From contig CM072336.1 of assembly GCA_036874045.1 (NCBI GenBank), forward strand, positions 1,756,001 through 1,820,000: a stretch of DNA of 64,000 bases. The letters are read 5' to 3'. The position numbers and the translations under genes were made by a program. The notes beneath the pieces are model-generated. The model saw nothing but the letters and a program-made list of their open reading frames with translations, ran no database searches and was not told the DNA's origin. How positions within the stretch are numbered: position 1 is the first letter of the stretch; every line of letters starts with the position of its first letter. Source of the DNA: Cymodocea nodosa (taxonomy: Eukaryota; Streptophyta; Magnoliopsida; Alismatales; Cymodoceaceae). This document shows, in pieces, positions 22,160 through 33,814 of this stretch.

Positions 22160-24560
22160 TATACAAGAACTCAATAAATGTCAAGAAAAACATGTCTGGT
22201 AGAATGGAAGACTTCAAGTTAGACATGTGAATTTTAAAAAAAGAAAAAAGATGAAATGGAAGATGGTGATGAAAAATAATAATAAAATAAAATATATAGA
22301 CTACTATAGTCGCGGTGGTTAGGGGTTTTGTTTTTCCCCTCTATCAACCTTTTCCCCAAGTAACCCTTCCAGGTCAAGCGGTTCCGTCCGTGGGTGTTGG
22401 CACGCGTTTAATCGTGCGAGGGAAGGGTGACCGTCAATGTCGACCGTTAGTGTCGCTCACCGGAGATACGCCACGGGTTTCAAGGGGAAGGCAGGTGCCG
22501 ACTATCATCGTTGTGCCCGTGTAGATGGGGTCGACTGTGGCCACGCACGTAGCACCATCTGCGCGAGCTTTGGTTAAGCGTGTGGAGGTGAGCTACCGGC
22601 GTTTTGTGTAAGAAGGTAATGACCTCATCTGTGTAATCTTGTGATGGAATTGTCCACGCCCTTAGTATATATATGAATATAGGTTTGGGGTTTTCTTGGA
22701 GGGTCTTCATCAATGTGTTTGTGTGCCTTGAGAAGGAGGAAGGAGGAAGAGAGGGAGGGAGCTCGGATTTGAGTTCATAAGTATTTTCTTTAGTTATATA
22801 ATGAATACTTATAGTGTATGTTGTATATTGTTGTTTGGGCTATGTAGATGATTATTAGAATGCGTAGCTGTATTGTTGTTTAGATGAATAAATATGCATA
22901 CTTGAGTTACTTTCAGTGCTTTTTTATGTTATTATTTAGGCTATGTAGTTTATTGTTGACGTGCGTGGTTATTTTATTGTTTTATTTGAACGAATATGCA
23001 TGCTTGTGTTATGATAATGTTATGTAATTTTTTATTGAAATGCATAGCTGAATGGTTGTTTAATTTGAAAAGAGAAGCATGCTTCTTTTGTTGCATTTTT
23101 AAATATGATGTGAATGAAAAATGCAAACGCATGTAGAAGCATGACAATAACTCGGTTTTGTGTAATTTAGTATAAATTACACATATGTGCTAGCACATAA
23201 ATTTTGTTAATAAACGCTTGTTATTGAGATGGCTAAGATATGCCTAAATAACTCATTTGGGTGCTGATTTGAAATTAAAGATATATATGTGATTGATGTC
23301 AATCTTAATAATGAGTTGGAAAATATTGGCTTGTTGAAAAGAAGCCAAACGTAGACAATTTATGTAAAATAAACTTTTATGGTAGAAATAGCATAATTTT
23401 TGTTAATTATGCTTGTTAGAGAAGTCAAATAATTAATTGTTACATTTACTTCTATTTTAAAGAGTAGTTGCAATCAAAAACTATGTATGATGAGTTGAGA
23501 TAGATAACTTAGGCTTCATCATAGAATGGTATGTGACAAGATGGATTGTATAAGTCAACTTAAGCTTCATCACAAAGCGATATGTGACATGATGCGATAC
23601 ATAAGTTAACTTAAGTTTCCCTTAGGATAAATATATTGTAACTTAGGCAATATGTGACCATCGTCTTTAAGTGTAACTATCTAAGGATAAATATATTGTA
23701 ACAATTATATGATAAAACTTGAACTGATATTTATTGTTCTTCATTTTTTGTCATAATATATTGTCATCTATTTATTTGTTGCATTGTGAGTGGTTTCTAC
23801 TTCTGACATCTAGGATTATACTTGTTAACTCACGCCTTCTTTTGTGGTCATTTTAGACTCAGGTTCCAAAGCATAAAGTGATACATGATTGTGAAGCTTG
23901 TACAGACATGAGTTACATATTTTGCTTGTATAGATGTAGATTTTGGTTACTTGTTTGTAGTGGAACCAAGAAGGGTCTTTACACCATGGATCGTGTAGAT
24001 AATTGTATATATATTTGTGAATATATCCTTGCTTGTATGGATAATTTAGTGTGCTACTAGAACCGATCCAAAATTTGTAGAATATTTTTTTGTAAACCTA
24101 CAACAGGTACTGATATCTTTGCCTAATAAAATAGGAAGAGAAGATTTTCACATTTGCACCTTGCCCTTCCATTTGTAGAATTGTGTAAATCCCATTCAGA
24201 TTGAAGACCTTGGATATCCACCAGGAAAGAGTCGATTTAACCAGAGTTTCTATTTGCACCAATGTCTTTTTTATCCAGAAACCACAAACGAGGAATACCT
24301 TTATCTTAAAAAACTAACCATTTTCCTTAGAAGTTGCATGAAATACCATCTGAATTCATCAAGTTATTGACAGAGAAAAATCAGTGCACCTTGCATTCCT
24401 GTGACATAGTTGTAACATCAGAAGTCAATATAATGAATTTGGAACCACATCAATTTTAAAATTAAACTATTCATAGCTAACCTTTTATAACTATTTCCTG
24501 CCGTCCTTTCATTAGCAATTGAAAATTAGAAATCTGAGGGTAACTTTATTAATTTGTATT
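22160..24560. repeat. Repeat-rich region, LTR-like, with internal tandem repeats
   Basis: 22310-22600 is GC-rich and non-coding in appearance. A TATA-like element (AGTATATATATGAATAT, about 22664-22680) is followed by a purine-rich block (about 22728-22762). Three imperfect units of about 80-100 bp start at about 22838, 22939 and 23019 (GGCTATGTAG ... ATATGCAT). Three units of 51 bp start at 23508, 23559 and 23610 (CTTA.G.TTC). The combination of a TATA box in a repeat-rich non-coding block resembles a retrotransposon LTR, but no boundaries, primer-binding site or coding domains were identified. Confidence 0.4.
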
Positions 24561-24569
24561 TCTTGATTT

Positions 24570-26590
24570 CTGCAGGATCGTTTATTGTATTGCCGAGTCG
24601 AAATTGTTTTGGGGAGAAAGGTCTTGCACAAGAAGCTTAGAATATGAATGTTATAGGTACCCGTACTTTTTGCAAGCCTACTTGGTAATGGTAATTCAAT
24701 TCTTGCCGAACTCTTCGAATCATTGCTTAGGCCTGGTTTGATATTTCCAAAGATTGAGATTCTTATTTGAGAATGGCCTTTTTTTTATAAAACTTTGTTC
24801 ATTTTTTTGCTTTTGCAGCATTACAGAGACATCTAATGGTTCCAGCAGAATGCTTAAATAAATATCACACTTCAGGTATTGATACCTAACATCTCAGCAA
24901 TTAATTAATGGGATTTCTGCATAGATATTCTTGGAGGTTGAAAATAGCTTGTATATCTTTCCAATATAATATTATTTTATATAATCTTAGAACTTTAAAA
25001 TCATAGCCGTAATATCTTTACTAGTTTTGAAGTGCATCACATCAACGAGTTTTATGTTTTTAAGGTTATCTAAGATAATATAATATTCAAAGAATACATT
25101 TTGACAATTTTTTAAATAATATGTAAGAAAAAACTTCTTAATTATTAACCCAAGGAGCAAGTGGAGGATTGAAGTCAAGGCATCGGTTGTTTTTACTTGT
25201 TATCGTAAGCTTTGATGTCATCTTAGTCTTTTTACTTTGACGAAGAACCTCAATTCCAAATTTGCCTTGCCTTTGACTCATTCCAACATTGAACAATAGG
25301 TTTGGTCATGTAGGTATATTATATTATATCATATCAAACAAAACAGGAACGAAGACAGGGATTTGCATCATAAATTTGGTGTTGGTAACAACAGCACTGC
25401 TTGACCAATGGAGTATTGTTTAACATAGATATGAATAGTAACTTACCGCCCTATTTCAATTGGCGACGAGTTGGTTAGCTGAACTATAATATCAAAAGCA
25501 AAAGAACATGCATGTAGTGGTGGTATTTTTTTCATTTTCTAGAATTTGAATTTCAGAAGCATTTAATTAAACTGCTGCAGTTAACTTAAAAGAAGAAATC
25601 TTTTTAACAAAAGAATAAGTAGCGTACAGAGCCTGGCATTTATGTTTTCTTTGTCTTTCCCCTTCGTTTCCTTTGCCATCGAATGCATTTGTACGCTAGC
25701 CATGGAATGAAAGGAAGCGGTGGACTAGTTTGTATCATTATCATTATTGGTGTGGTTGGGTTTGGTTTGAAAAGACGTCTCATCTCTCACGATGCTTTTT
25801 ATTTACGCTTCCAAGCAGTGTGATAATTGAACCTAAACCCAACCAAACCTGCAGTGGGAAGATGCCTCACACCTCATCGGTTGTACCTAATCGCCTTTGT
25901 CTATTCATTTGTTGAAATAAGAACATGCAAGTCTTCTTTTATTCATAATACTAATTTTTATGTTTATTAGAATGCAAATTTTAGTAAAGTAGCTTGGAAC
26001 ATGCATGCCCCCTTGCTTGCTTGCCTCTTCGTGATCTTCTAGCGTAGAGCATGTCAAGACGCATGTGTTTTTTCACGGTGGCATTTGGTAAGAGTACTGG
26101 AGTGTAAAGCGTATCTTTTTTTTTTAATAATAAATTCTTGTTCATATTAGATTATTAATTGATTCATGTGGTCAAACCTACCCACATAATTGGATTAAAA
26201 CATACTGATTGTTACTGCACCTCAAATAATAATGGTAGCGTTTCAATTTAAATCTAATAGAACGGAAGAACAATGGTAGTCGCTAGTCGTGATAGAATAA
26301 GTGCTAAATATTTATTACTCAAGCTGGGCATATATGCGATAAATTACAATTGACAAATAAATATTCTCAGAACAAATGGCCACCTCGCGGTTGGGGTATT
26401 TTGTGCTGCGGGAGAAAACGTTCACTGTCCATCCATGATCAAGTATAGCCGTATCGGAGAGAAAAGAAAAAAGAACCTAAGTGTTCGGGAGGGGGCCGTA
26501 GCGAAATGAAACAAAAGTGGAGGTTCATAGAAAAAATTGTTCCAATTTGTACATAAAATTTAAAAAGAATGTAACGGTTCCATGGACTGC
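24570..26590. other. Gene-free stretch
   Basis: Two splice-bounded short segments (CTGCAG|GATCGTTT ... to about 24656, and TTGCAG|CATTACAG at about 24818) look like exons of an untranslated or unrecognised transcript, but no protein family could be assigned. The remainder is AT-rich intergenic sequence. Confidence 0.3.
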
Positions 26591-26600
26591 GATGCATCCC

Positions 26601-28785
26601 TTATTCGAACCGCCGATGGTCGGTGACGTTGATCTTCCAGTGCTCGTCGGGGAATCCGGCCATCCCGGCCTTCATCCGGTCCCACTTGAGTTCAATCTTC
26701 CGTCTCTCGCTCAGCCCGCAGAAGGGCTTCAACCCATCATCCATGTCGTCGTACAGCATCCACCACCGCCGGTGGGCGACGTCGCTGGCGTATATCCTTT
26801 GGTTCTCGAGATCCCAGTTGCAGTCGTAGTCCCTGATTAGCAATAGATATTTATATGAATCGTTCATGGGTACGTGATTAAACTCGATCTTGATGTAATT
26901 GATTGGTGTGGTTTGTATATGGGCGTACCTATAACAGAGCCAGGGCTTGAGGCCGAGGAAGTGTATGGTGTAAAGCTCCGGCGGGTCGGAGCCGAAGAGG
27001 TAGTTCTTGACGGCGGCCTCTGTACTGGTGTTGGCCCAGAAGTTCTTAAGGTAGTTGACCCTACGCGGAAGTCGGTGCCACCAGACGAACGCCTCGTTGA
27101 GAAATCCCTGGTCGCCGCCGTTGTAGGAGAAGATCTCGTGCCGTCGCTCCACGAGCGCGCTGAAGGTGCACCTGGACGGCTCGATGACCATGATCCCGGA
27201 GTTGAATATGACGCCGTCGTTGCCGGTGGCGGACAGCTGCGGGAAGTGGAAGAGGAGGTCGAGGTTGCGGAGGACGAGGATGTCGGAGTCGACGAATATG
27301 ATCTTGGAGTAGTTCGTGAGCTGCCAGAGTCTGAGCTTGCTGTAGTTGTACTCGTTATAGGTTCCCTTCTGGGCGTGAGGGTTGCGGATGCGCTTGATCT
27401 TGCGCAGCTTCCAACCGGCGGCGGCGAGGGCTTCCAACTTGGGGAGGGGGATGGCGTCGTCGTGGAGGAGGACCATGTCGCGGTCACTGCCGGACTTGAT
27501 GATGCTCTGGGCGAGGGTGATGGCGCCACACACGTACCGGTCGGAGGAATGGATGACGGTGGCGTAGGCTTCTCGTTTCGCCGGGTTGGCCAGATGTTTC
27601 AATTCCGAGTGGTCGGATTTCTCGTTGATGCCGCCTATATTGGCGTTTGATTCACCAATAAGAAATAATATTCTTTTTAGATATAAGTTTCAATTAAATG
27701 GTGATCGTAGTAAATAAACATGAACGAATAAGTTTTATTTAACCATTTCGATCCAACTGCGGTGACTAATCAAATCTATATAAATCCACCAACTGCCACG
27801 ATCACAACGAAAGGTGGTAGGAACGAGTGCCTGAAACAAAGAAAAAGAAAGGGAAAAAACAGCTTGCTCACCTTCCTTCCACAGCGGTAATGCCAGCTTG
27901 CAAGAACCAACCGGCAGCCTCAGCTTGTCCTCCAACCTCCGCACCTCCGCCGCGAACATCCACCAATCCCCCTCCCTCTTCACCAGATCGTCGCACCGGA
28001 AAATCTCCATCATCGGCCGGCACTCGCTCCGCGCCACCACCCTCACCTTGCCGTCCCAGTCCCTCCTCCCTTTCTTCACCGCCACCTCCGCGGCCACCAG
28101 GTGAACCTGCAGCCGGAACACGTCCCGGGCCCAGCCGTTCTCCGGGAAACGGCACGGTATCGTCACCACCACCGCGTCCATCTTGTCGTGCCCGTCCAGC
28201 TCCGGCAACGGTATCTCGGGGCACGTCGGGCCCTCGCTTTCCTCCTCCTCGTCTATCCACTCCGGGAATATGTCCTTCCACTCGAAAAGCTCCGACACGC
28301 GTTCGAACTTGATGTCGACGAGGGTGTAGGCGGCGTCCTGCAAAGCCTTGGCTTCCTCGCCGTCGACGTTTACCAGACCGACCCTGGCGTACCTTCCCAA
28401 CCCATCCAAAAAGGAACTCGGTATCGTTTCCATTGAGGCGGTGGTGATAATTCGCTTCTCTCCGCCCACAACCTAATTCATGAAGGAAAAACGTCATGAT
28501 TAATCAAGCAACAGACCAATTAAGAAGAGATCATTCACGCACGTACGTCCGGCCGGGGCGGGCATGCACTCACCTTACCTTCTGCAAGTGGCAATCACGG
28601 AATGAGCAGCGGACAAGGGTGGCGGCGTCGGCGTCGTAGAAAGACGAGGATGGTATGAGCACGAGCACGTACACGAAGAAGAAGAACGCCAGGAAGGCGA
28701 TGTTTATCTTGAGCACCAAGGACTTGGACCCAGTGGCCTTCATGATCATCTCCTCCACGGAGCTCCCTTGCCTCTGCAACGCCAT
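26601..28785 (-). CDS. GUX-like glucuronyltransferase, GT8 family, type II membrane protein
   Basis: Four exons on minus: 28785-28579, 28472-27872, 27634-26929 and 26832-26601, giving 581 residues. The family (UDP-GlcA:xylan alpha-glucuronyltransferase, also called PGSIP) adds GlcA side chains to xylan in the Golgi. Residues 1-22 are cytosolic, about 23-46 are a membrane anchor, and the catalytic GT8 domain starts near 290. Landmarks: KREAYATVIHSSDRYVCGA, the metal-binding DSD at about 385-387 (FVDSDILVLRNLD), ATGNDGVIFNSGIMVIEP, YNGGDQGFLNEAF, HFLGLKPWLC, and DYDCNWDLENQ directly after the last intron. That last intron (26833-26928) is 96 nt and stop-free, so a naive ORF reads through it. 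Codon use is extremely GC-rich, giving long antisense ORFs. The exact xylan linkage pattern and paralogue (GUX1 to GUX5) cannot be settled by eye. Confidence 0.92.
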
Positions 28786-28858
28786 GGTGTTGTGGGAAGC
28801 TCCTACCGTGTGCTACCTCCTCTTCTTCTTGTCGGCGGCAGCCGCGCACCCCTTATAC

Positions 28859-28884
28859 ACTTATATAATACCATCTATATATAA
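28859..28884 (-). promoter_or_regulatory. TATA-like elements of the GUX-like gene
   Basis: The minus strand carries TTTTATATATAG and ATTATATAAG within 100 nt upstream of the ATG at 28785. Either could be the TATA box. Confidence 0.45.
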
Positions 28885-28899
28885 AACTAGTGACTTAAA

Positions 28900-31540
28900 T
28901 TTAGAGAGATATGCTTTGGCCTGCAGTGGTTGAGCAAGACTCTATATAAAATACACACACATATTTGCCATTCAATGAAACACCAAGATAAAAGTTTTAC
29001 ATCAGTCGTCCGTCGGCCGGAATCGATCAGAACGTGCAGCCACTTCGTAACGGCGTCTTCGCTTTTATTTATGGGAAATGTTGGTGAGACTTCCATTTGC
29101 GTCGACACCAACCCCCGGCAGGTAGGACGTCCATGTCCACTTTGGAAGAACACAAGAGTACGTTTAAATTACCGATCATCTCCTTTTTTTCTTTCCATCA
29201 CTCAAGCATGCTTCCAGCCAAGACCAACCAAACTTGACAGTTTGAAACATTTTTCCTTCTGCAAGGTAACGAGAATGAGATTAAAGACCTTCCGCTGTGA
29301 AATCGACCTGCACCAAAAATGAGAAAAACATTACAAAACTCTACCGACGGAAATAGAAAAAAAGGTTCACAACGTACACACAGAAAAGATGAATGAAAAC
29401 AAAGGGAGAGAAGCCAAGGGAGAGTTACATTCCACCGTCAGCCTTCGTCTCATCATCCACCCACTTCTAAGAAACACTACAAGAGACATTTATAAGACAG
29501 GTGGTGGAAAGAAAATGACAAAATATCATAAAAAATAATGAAAAAAAAAAAAAACAGAAAATTAAAATGTTTGTGCATAAAAATGATAAAATTTAAAATA
29601 CATGTGTTTGTGTATAAAATAAAAAAATTATAAAATATATATATTTATTCATAAAATAAAAATATTAAAATTAATAAACTAAATATTTTTTGTATTTATT
29701 TGTAAAATAGAGAATAACAAAATTTGTTATAGATAATATAAGATAGTCATTTGTAATAATTATTACAACATAAAATACATTTCACACATCTTTATTATTT
29801 TACATATCTCTTGTAATATCAATTTTTATCTGTTAAAGATATAAATAATTTTTATATCAAAATTATATATTTTTAATATATTATGTGATAATTCATATTT
29901 TCTTTTATTTTATTTTCTATTAATTTCAAAGATTAGAAGGTTAGAAAATAAAAGAAATTATTTTTTATATATTGAGAAAAAATGATATAAAATCATTTGA
30001 TACACAAATACTTAGAAAATGATAAAAAAATTTCTGCCATTTTTCTTTCCAATGTTTTATGTCATTTTCTAAGTACATAAACAACTCCTTCCAAGGACAT
30101 TCAAGCTACTTGCATTAATTGGACGAACCATGAGGAGATTTGTCATATACAAATATTCTGGTTGGAAAAAGATTGAACTTCTTTTATTGCATGTGGGGAC
30201 AGATTTTTTAACCAAAAAAATAGTTAAATCTACTATTTTTTTGGAATATCAAGAAGATACTTTCGATAGATCAGTTAAAAATAATGTTATTCTTATTCAA
30301 CCAAATGATCTACAAGAAGAAGGCAAGCACTAATTAAAGAGTACCAAACCGATCTAGAAAAATCAAACTTCAACTCCATCGAGAGGTGAAGAATGGACTT
30401 AAGAAAATCACCTGGTAACAAAATACCTTTATTTTTAAGCAAAAAATATCAAATTTCATTTAAATAAATATAGTCAACAAATTAATAAGTGTTTAACATT
30501 TTCGATGTTAAAACCGCAATAACAGAAGTGACGTCCCCCACCCATCCTCTTTAGTGACAATTGAAACATATATGTATATATATATATGAAAGATATGTAG
30601 TATATGAGAGAGAGAGAGAGAGAGATTTCAATTGTCATGTAGTGAATGTATCAATAAATAGATTAGTTATTAGATGCATGTATAGATCAATATAGACGGA
30701 TAGGATGACAGATACAAATTAACTAAAAACTTCTGCATCACCATATTTGACAGCCGGGTAGGTTGTCCGACCCACGATGCTGGAGTGGAAGATTTAAGCT
30801 TGTATTTGGGCCACAACTGGGTCGAGGTGTGGGCTGAAATGTCTCCGGCCCACGCCAGAGCGACCCACCAAAATGATCCATGTTTCTTTTTTTTTTAAAA
30901 AGAAAAATTGAAATTGATAAGAAGAAATTTGAAACGCCGAAAACTGACTTCCAACAACAATTCAGCTGCTTAGGAATGATTAACAAAATGTTGCATGAAA
31001 CATTAGCTGATTGGCTAGCCTTTTCCAGGGCTAAGAGAAGAGAAGCTGAGAAGGAGTAGAAGAAGAAGAGCAAGAGCATCTGTTACGGCTTGGGCGATGA
31101 TGCTTGTTGATGACACCAATTAACAATAATACCCACTTGGCGATAATAATAAGAAGAAGAAGACATCCGACGGCGTCAGAATGTTTTATCGGTATTCATG
31201 TTTGATATATGAATCAATATCGAGGACGTATCTGGACTTTTCTTTTAGTTTACAAGAATTCGAGGTGGGATGGATTTTTTTTTTAAAGTTTTAATAAATG
31301 AATTTGAATTAAACTTAAATAAAGACATTACCATGAAATAACCTGCGCATAGAATTCATCGCCTATTTAAGGAAACGAACGACGCACTCAACTTTCAAAA
31401 AATAAATAAATATATGAGAGACTCTTGGCCGTGACGCAAAATCGCAAGGAAGCGCACCGGAATATCCCCGTGATAAATGCTAATAATTCAATTAATAAAA
31501 ATAACGATGCGCATATATATTTTTTTATTATTAGGATTCA
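28900..31540. other. Intergenic region, very AT-rich centre
   Basis: 29510-30090 is strongly A/T-biased with imperfect repeats of a GTGCATAAAAATG-like unit, and ends in an inverted repeat (ACTTAGAAAATGATA near 30010 against its complement near 30060-30080). A (TA)n and (GA)n pair lies at about 30575-30625. No coding segment recognised. Confidence 0.5.
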
Positions 31541-31822
31541 TTCATGACTACCGTGGCGTCAAAATCGCTAGGCTCATAAAAAACCCAAACCACCGGAGGG
31601 ACGAAGGAGGCACACCAATCCAACGCGAAGATCGCGAGCGCCCCTCGTGGGTCCCACCGGACTCAGTCCATTGCCTTCTCGCTTCATCCTGCACCGCCAC
31701 CGGAGAGTCCGACCGGAAGGAGTGGGAGAGGAGGAGATGGTCATCTCTTCCTTCTCCTTCTTTCTCTCCTCCACCGCCGCGTTCCCATCGTCGTCGCCCC
31801 TGTAGTTTCCAGAACCGCCGGG

Positions 31823-33814
31823 ATGTCTCTTCCGAACCCCGACTCCCTCCGTTTCCTTCCCACCCGCAAACGCTCCTCCCTTTGCCCCTTCCTTCACCCT
31901 CCGACCTCCCTCCACCTCCGCCCTCCGGCCGCTTCCGTCTCTTCTTCTTCTTCCTCCTCCTCCTCCTACGGAGGAGCCGACTGGTTCCGTCCCCGCGCAC
32001 CTATCCCGGCGAATGACCTTACCTCCGACGGCAGGGGGCAAGACGTCAAGGCCAACGCGAAGGAGAGCGGTGGTAGCGGCGAGAAGAAGAGGAATAAGAA
32101 CAGCAAATGGTGGTGGTGGTCCCAGGACGGGGAGAGCTACCTGGCCGATGACAACGATGCGCTTCCGCTTCCCATGACGTATCCCGACTCCTCTCCCGTC
32201 TCGCCCGACGAGGTCGAGCGCCGTCTCAAGTGCGATCCCAATCTCGAGGTTTGTGCTTCGTTTCCGTCCTCCATCCCCAAGTTTTTGTCCATTTTGATTT
32301 TGGAAACTGTTTTTTGACGACGATGATCACGAGATGATAATTGTCGGACTGCAGGACTGCAAGCCGGTGGTATACGAGTGGACGGGGAAGTGTAGGAGCT
32401 GTCAGGGATCGGGCTTTGTCAGCTACTACAACAAGAGGGGAAAAGAGACCATTTGCAAGTGCATCCCTTGTATGGGAATTGGTGAGTTTCTTCATTTCCT
32501 TTTCTTGGAAAATTTTACAGTGCTCATATAGTCTCTTCTCACTGTGAGTGAAATAAATCCCAATCTGGTGGCTTTCAATTCTAGTTTCAAATTCCACCAT
32601 CTATATTATTCAATCAATGTTCGAGATTTAGATGTCTGTTATCCATCAAAAATTTCCATCCTTTGTGGGAAAGCTACTCCTTTCTAGCATCTCCTGTTTG
32701 CATTCTGATTTCGTGTAATGCGTTGAATGAATGGTTGCTTCTTCATCTCATTGGAGATGGAGATTCACCACTTGTCTTCGTAGGAAACAATTTGAAATTC
32801 CCGCTGGAATTCTTACTTACGTTATCCCTATTTATTTCTCCTAGAGATCTAAGCTATGACAAGTCAAAATTAGAAAATCCGCTGAGTAGTTATCATACAA
32901 AAAAAAAAGCAAAGAGTTCAAAAATCATAAGTGCCACAAGACAAAATTGTTTATAATGATTTCGGCCAGCTACTCTGGAGCAAGTTTGCCTTAAACGCCT
33001 GTTAGGCGCAATTCACACCACCGAAAAAGTATTATTTGTCAACTAACTGTTTGGAATGCCTAAATAACCGCAGCCAATGGACCAAACGAATTTGCAAACA
33101 TCACCTAACTATACATTTTGAGTACCATGATGGCACAAAAAATTGGAAAAAGATTCTTGTAATCAAATTCTTATCAAATACTGGTGCAAAAATACTAAAA
33201 CATAATGCTTAACACTAAGTACTAAGCAACGTCAAAAAGAAACAATTAAATATTTAATGCTCTAGCTCTTCATTGACACTATGAATTTGAGTTCTTGGGT
33301 TGCCAATATTTGTGAAAACATGGGTTGCCAACAATTTCTCGAATCTAAATAGAGGATTCATGTTTAGTATCATCTTTAACTAATGTTCGTTTATTTGTGG
33401 CAAATCCTGTAGCTGTACATAAATCAGTATGATCAGCAAATGTGGATGGCAAAATGGTACCTTTATGGTTTTCCCATAAGCATGAATCTAAAAAGTAACC
33501 CATCTAGTCAAGAACCTTAGGTCGTATGCAATTATGCATTATGGCCAGAGTCGTTTTGAAAAATCTTACCTCTCATGCGTCTATAAAGTCGTTTTTTATT
33601 ACACCCAAATTAATTTTATTTCTTCTTACACCAAGATACTTGATGTATATTGTGTATGCTGTTTGATGTCTTTTGGCTCTGGAAGCAATCTATTACAAGA
33701 ATGATCTGGTTTGTACTGTCAATCTTGTTTGCTTGTGCAGGATACGTTCAGAAAATTACAGCTCGCCCGGATGTTGATGTTATGGAGGATCTGGACAATG
33801 GAAAACCAATTTAA
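31823..33814 (+). CDS. Plastid-type protein with DnaJ cysteine-rich zinc finger (BSD2-like family)
   Basis: Exons 31823-32248, 32355-32481 and 33741-33814 join in frame to 208 residues. The N-terminus ([19 protein letters not shown], then a Ser run) resembles a plastid transit peptide. A basic and Trp-rich stretch (KNSKWWWW) and an acidic/Pro stretch follow. The zinc finger has two CxxCxGxG motifs, C155-x2-C158-x-G-x-G and C178-x2-C181-x-G-x-G ([16 protein letters not shown]), half the four found in DnaJ and BSD2. The short last exon encodes [20 protein letters not shown]. It matches the Arabidopsis At3g47650-type family as I recall it. BSD2 relatives act as chaperones in chloroplast biogenesis, but the role of this subgroup is not established. 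No J-domain is present. Confidence 0.88.

Noticed and set aside
22315..22524. 69-codon plus frame in GC-rich patch
   Set aside because: No motif and located in an LTR-like repeat region.
26874..27650. 258-codon open frame on plus, opposite GUX exon 3
   Set aside because: Antisense shadow of a GC-rich coding exon; residue composition (Val, Gly, Glu runs) has no domain, while the minus strand gives a clear GT8 protein.
27827..28312. 161-codon Pro/Ser-rich frame on plus
   Set aside because: Antisense of GUX exon 2; low-complexity translation caused by GC-rich third positions.
31548..32041. 150- and 155-codon minus frames
   Set aside because: Antisense of the zinc-finger gene exon 1; Arg/Gly/Glu low complexity.
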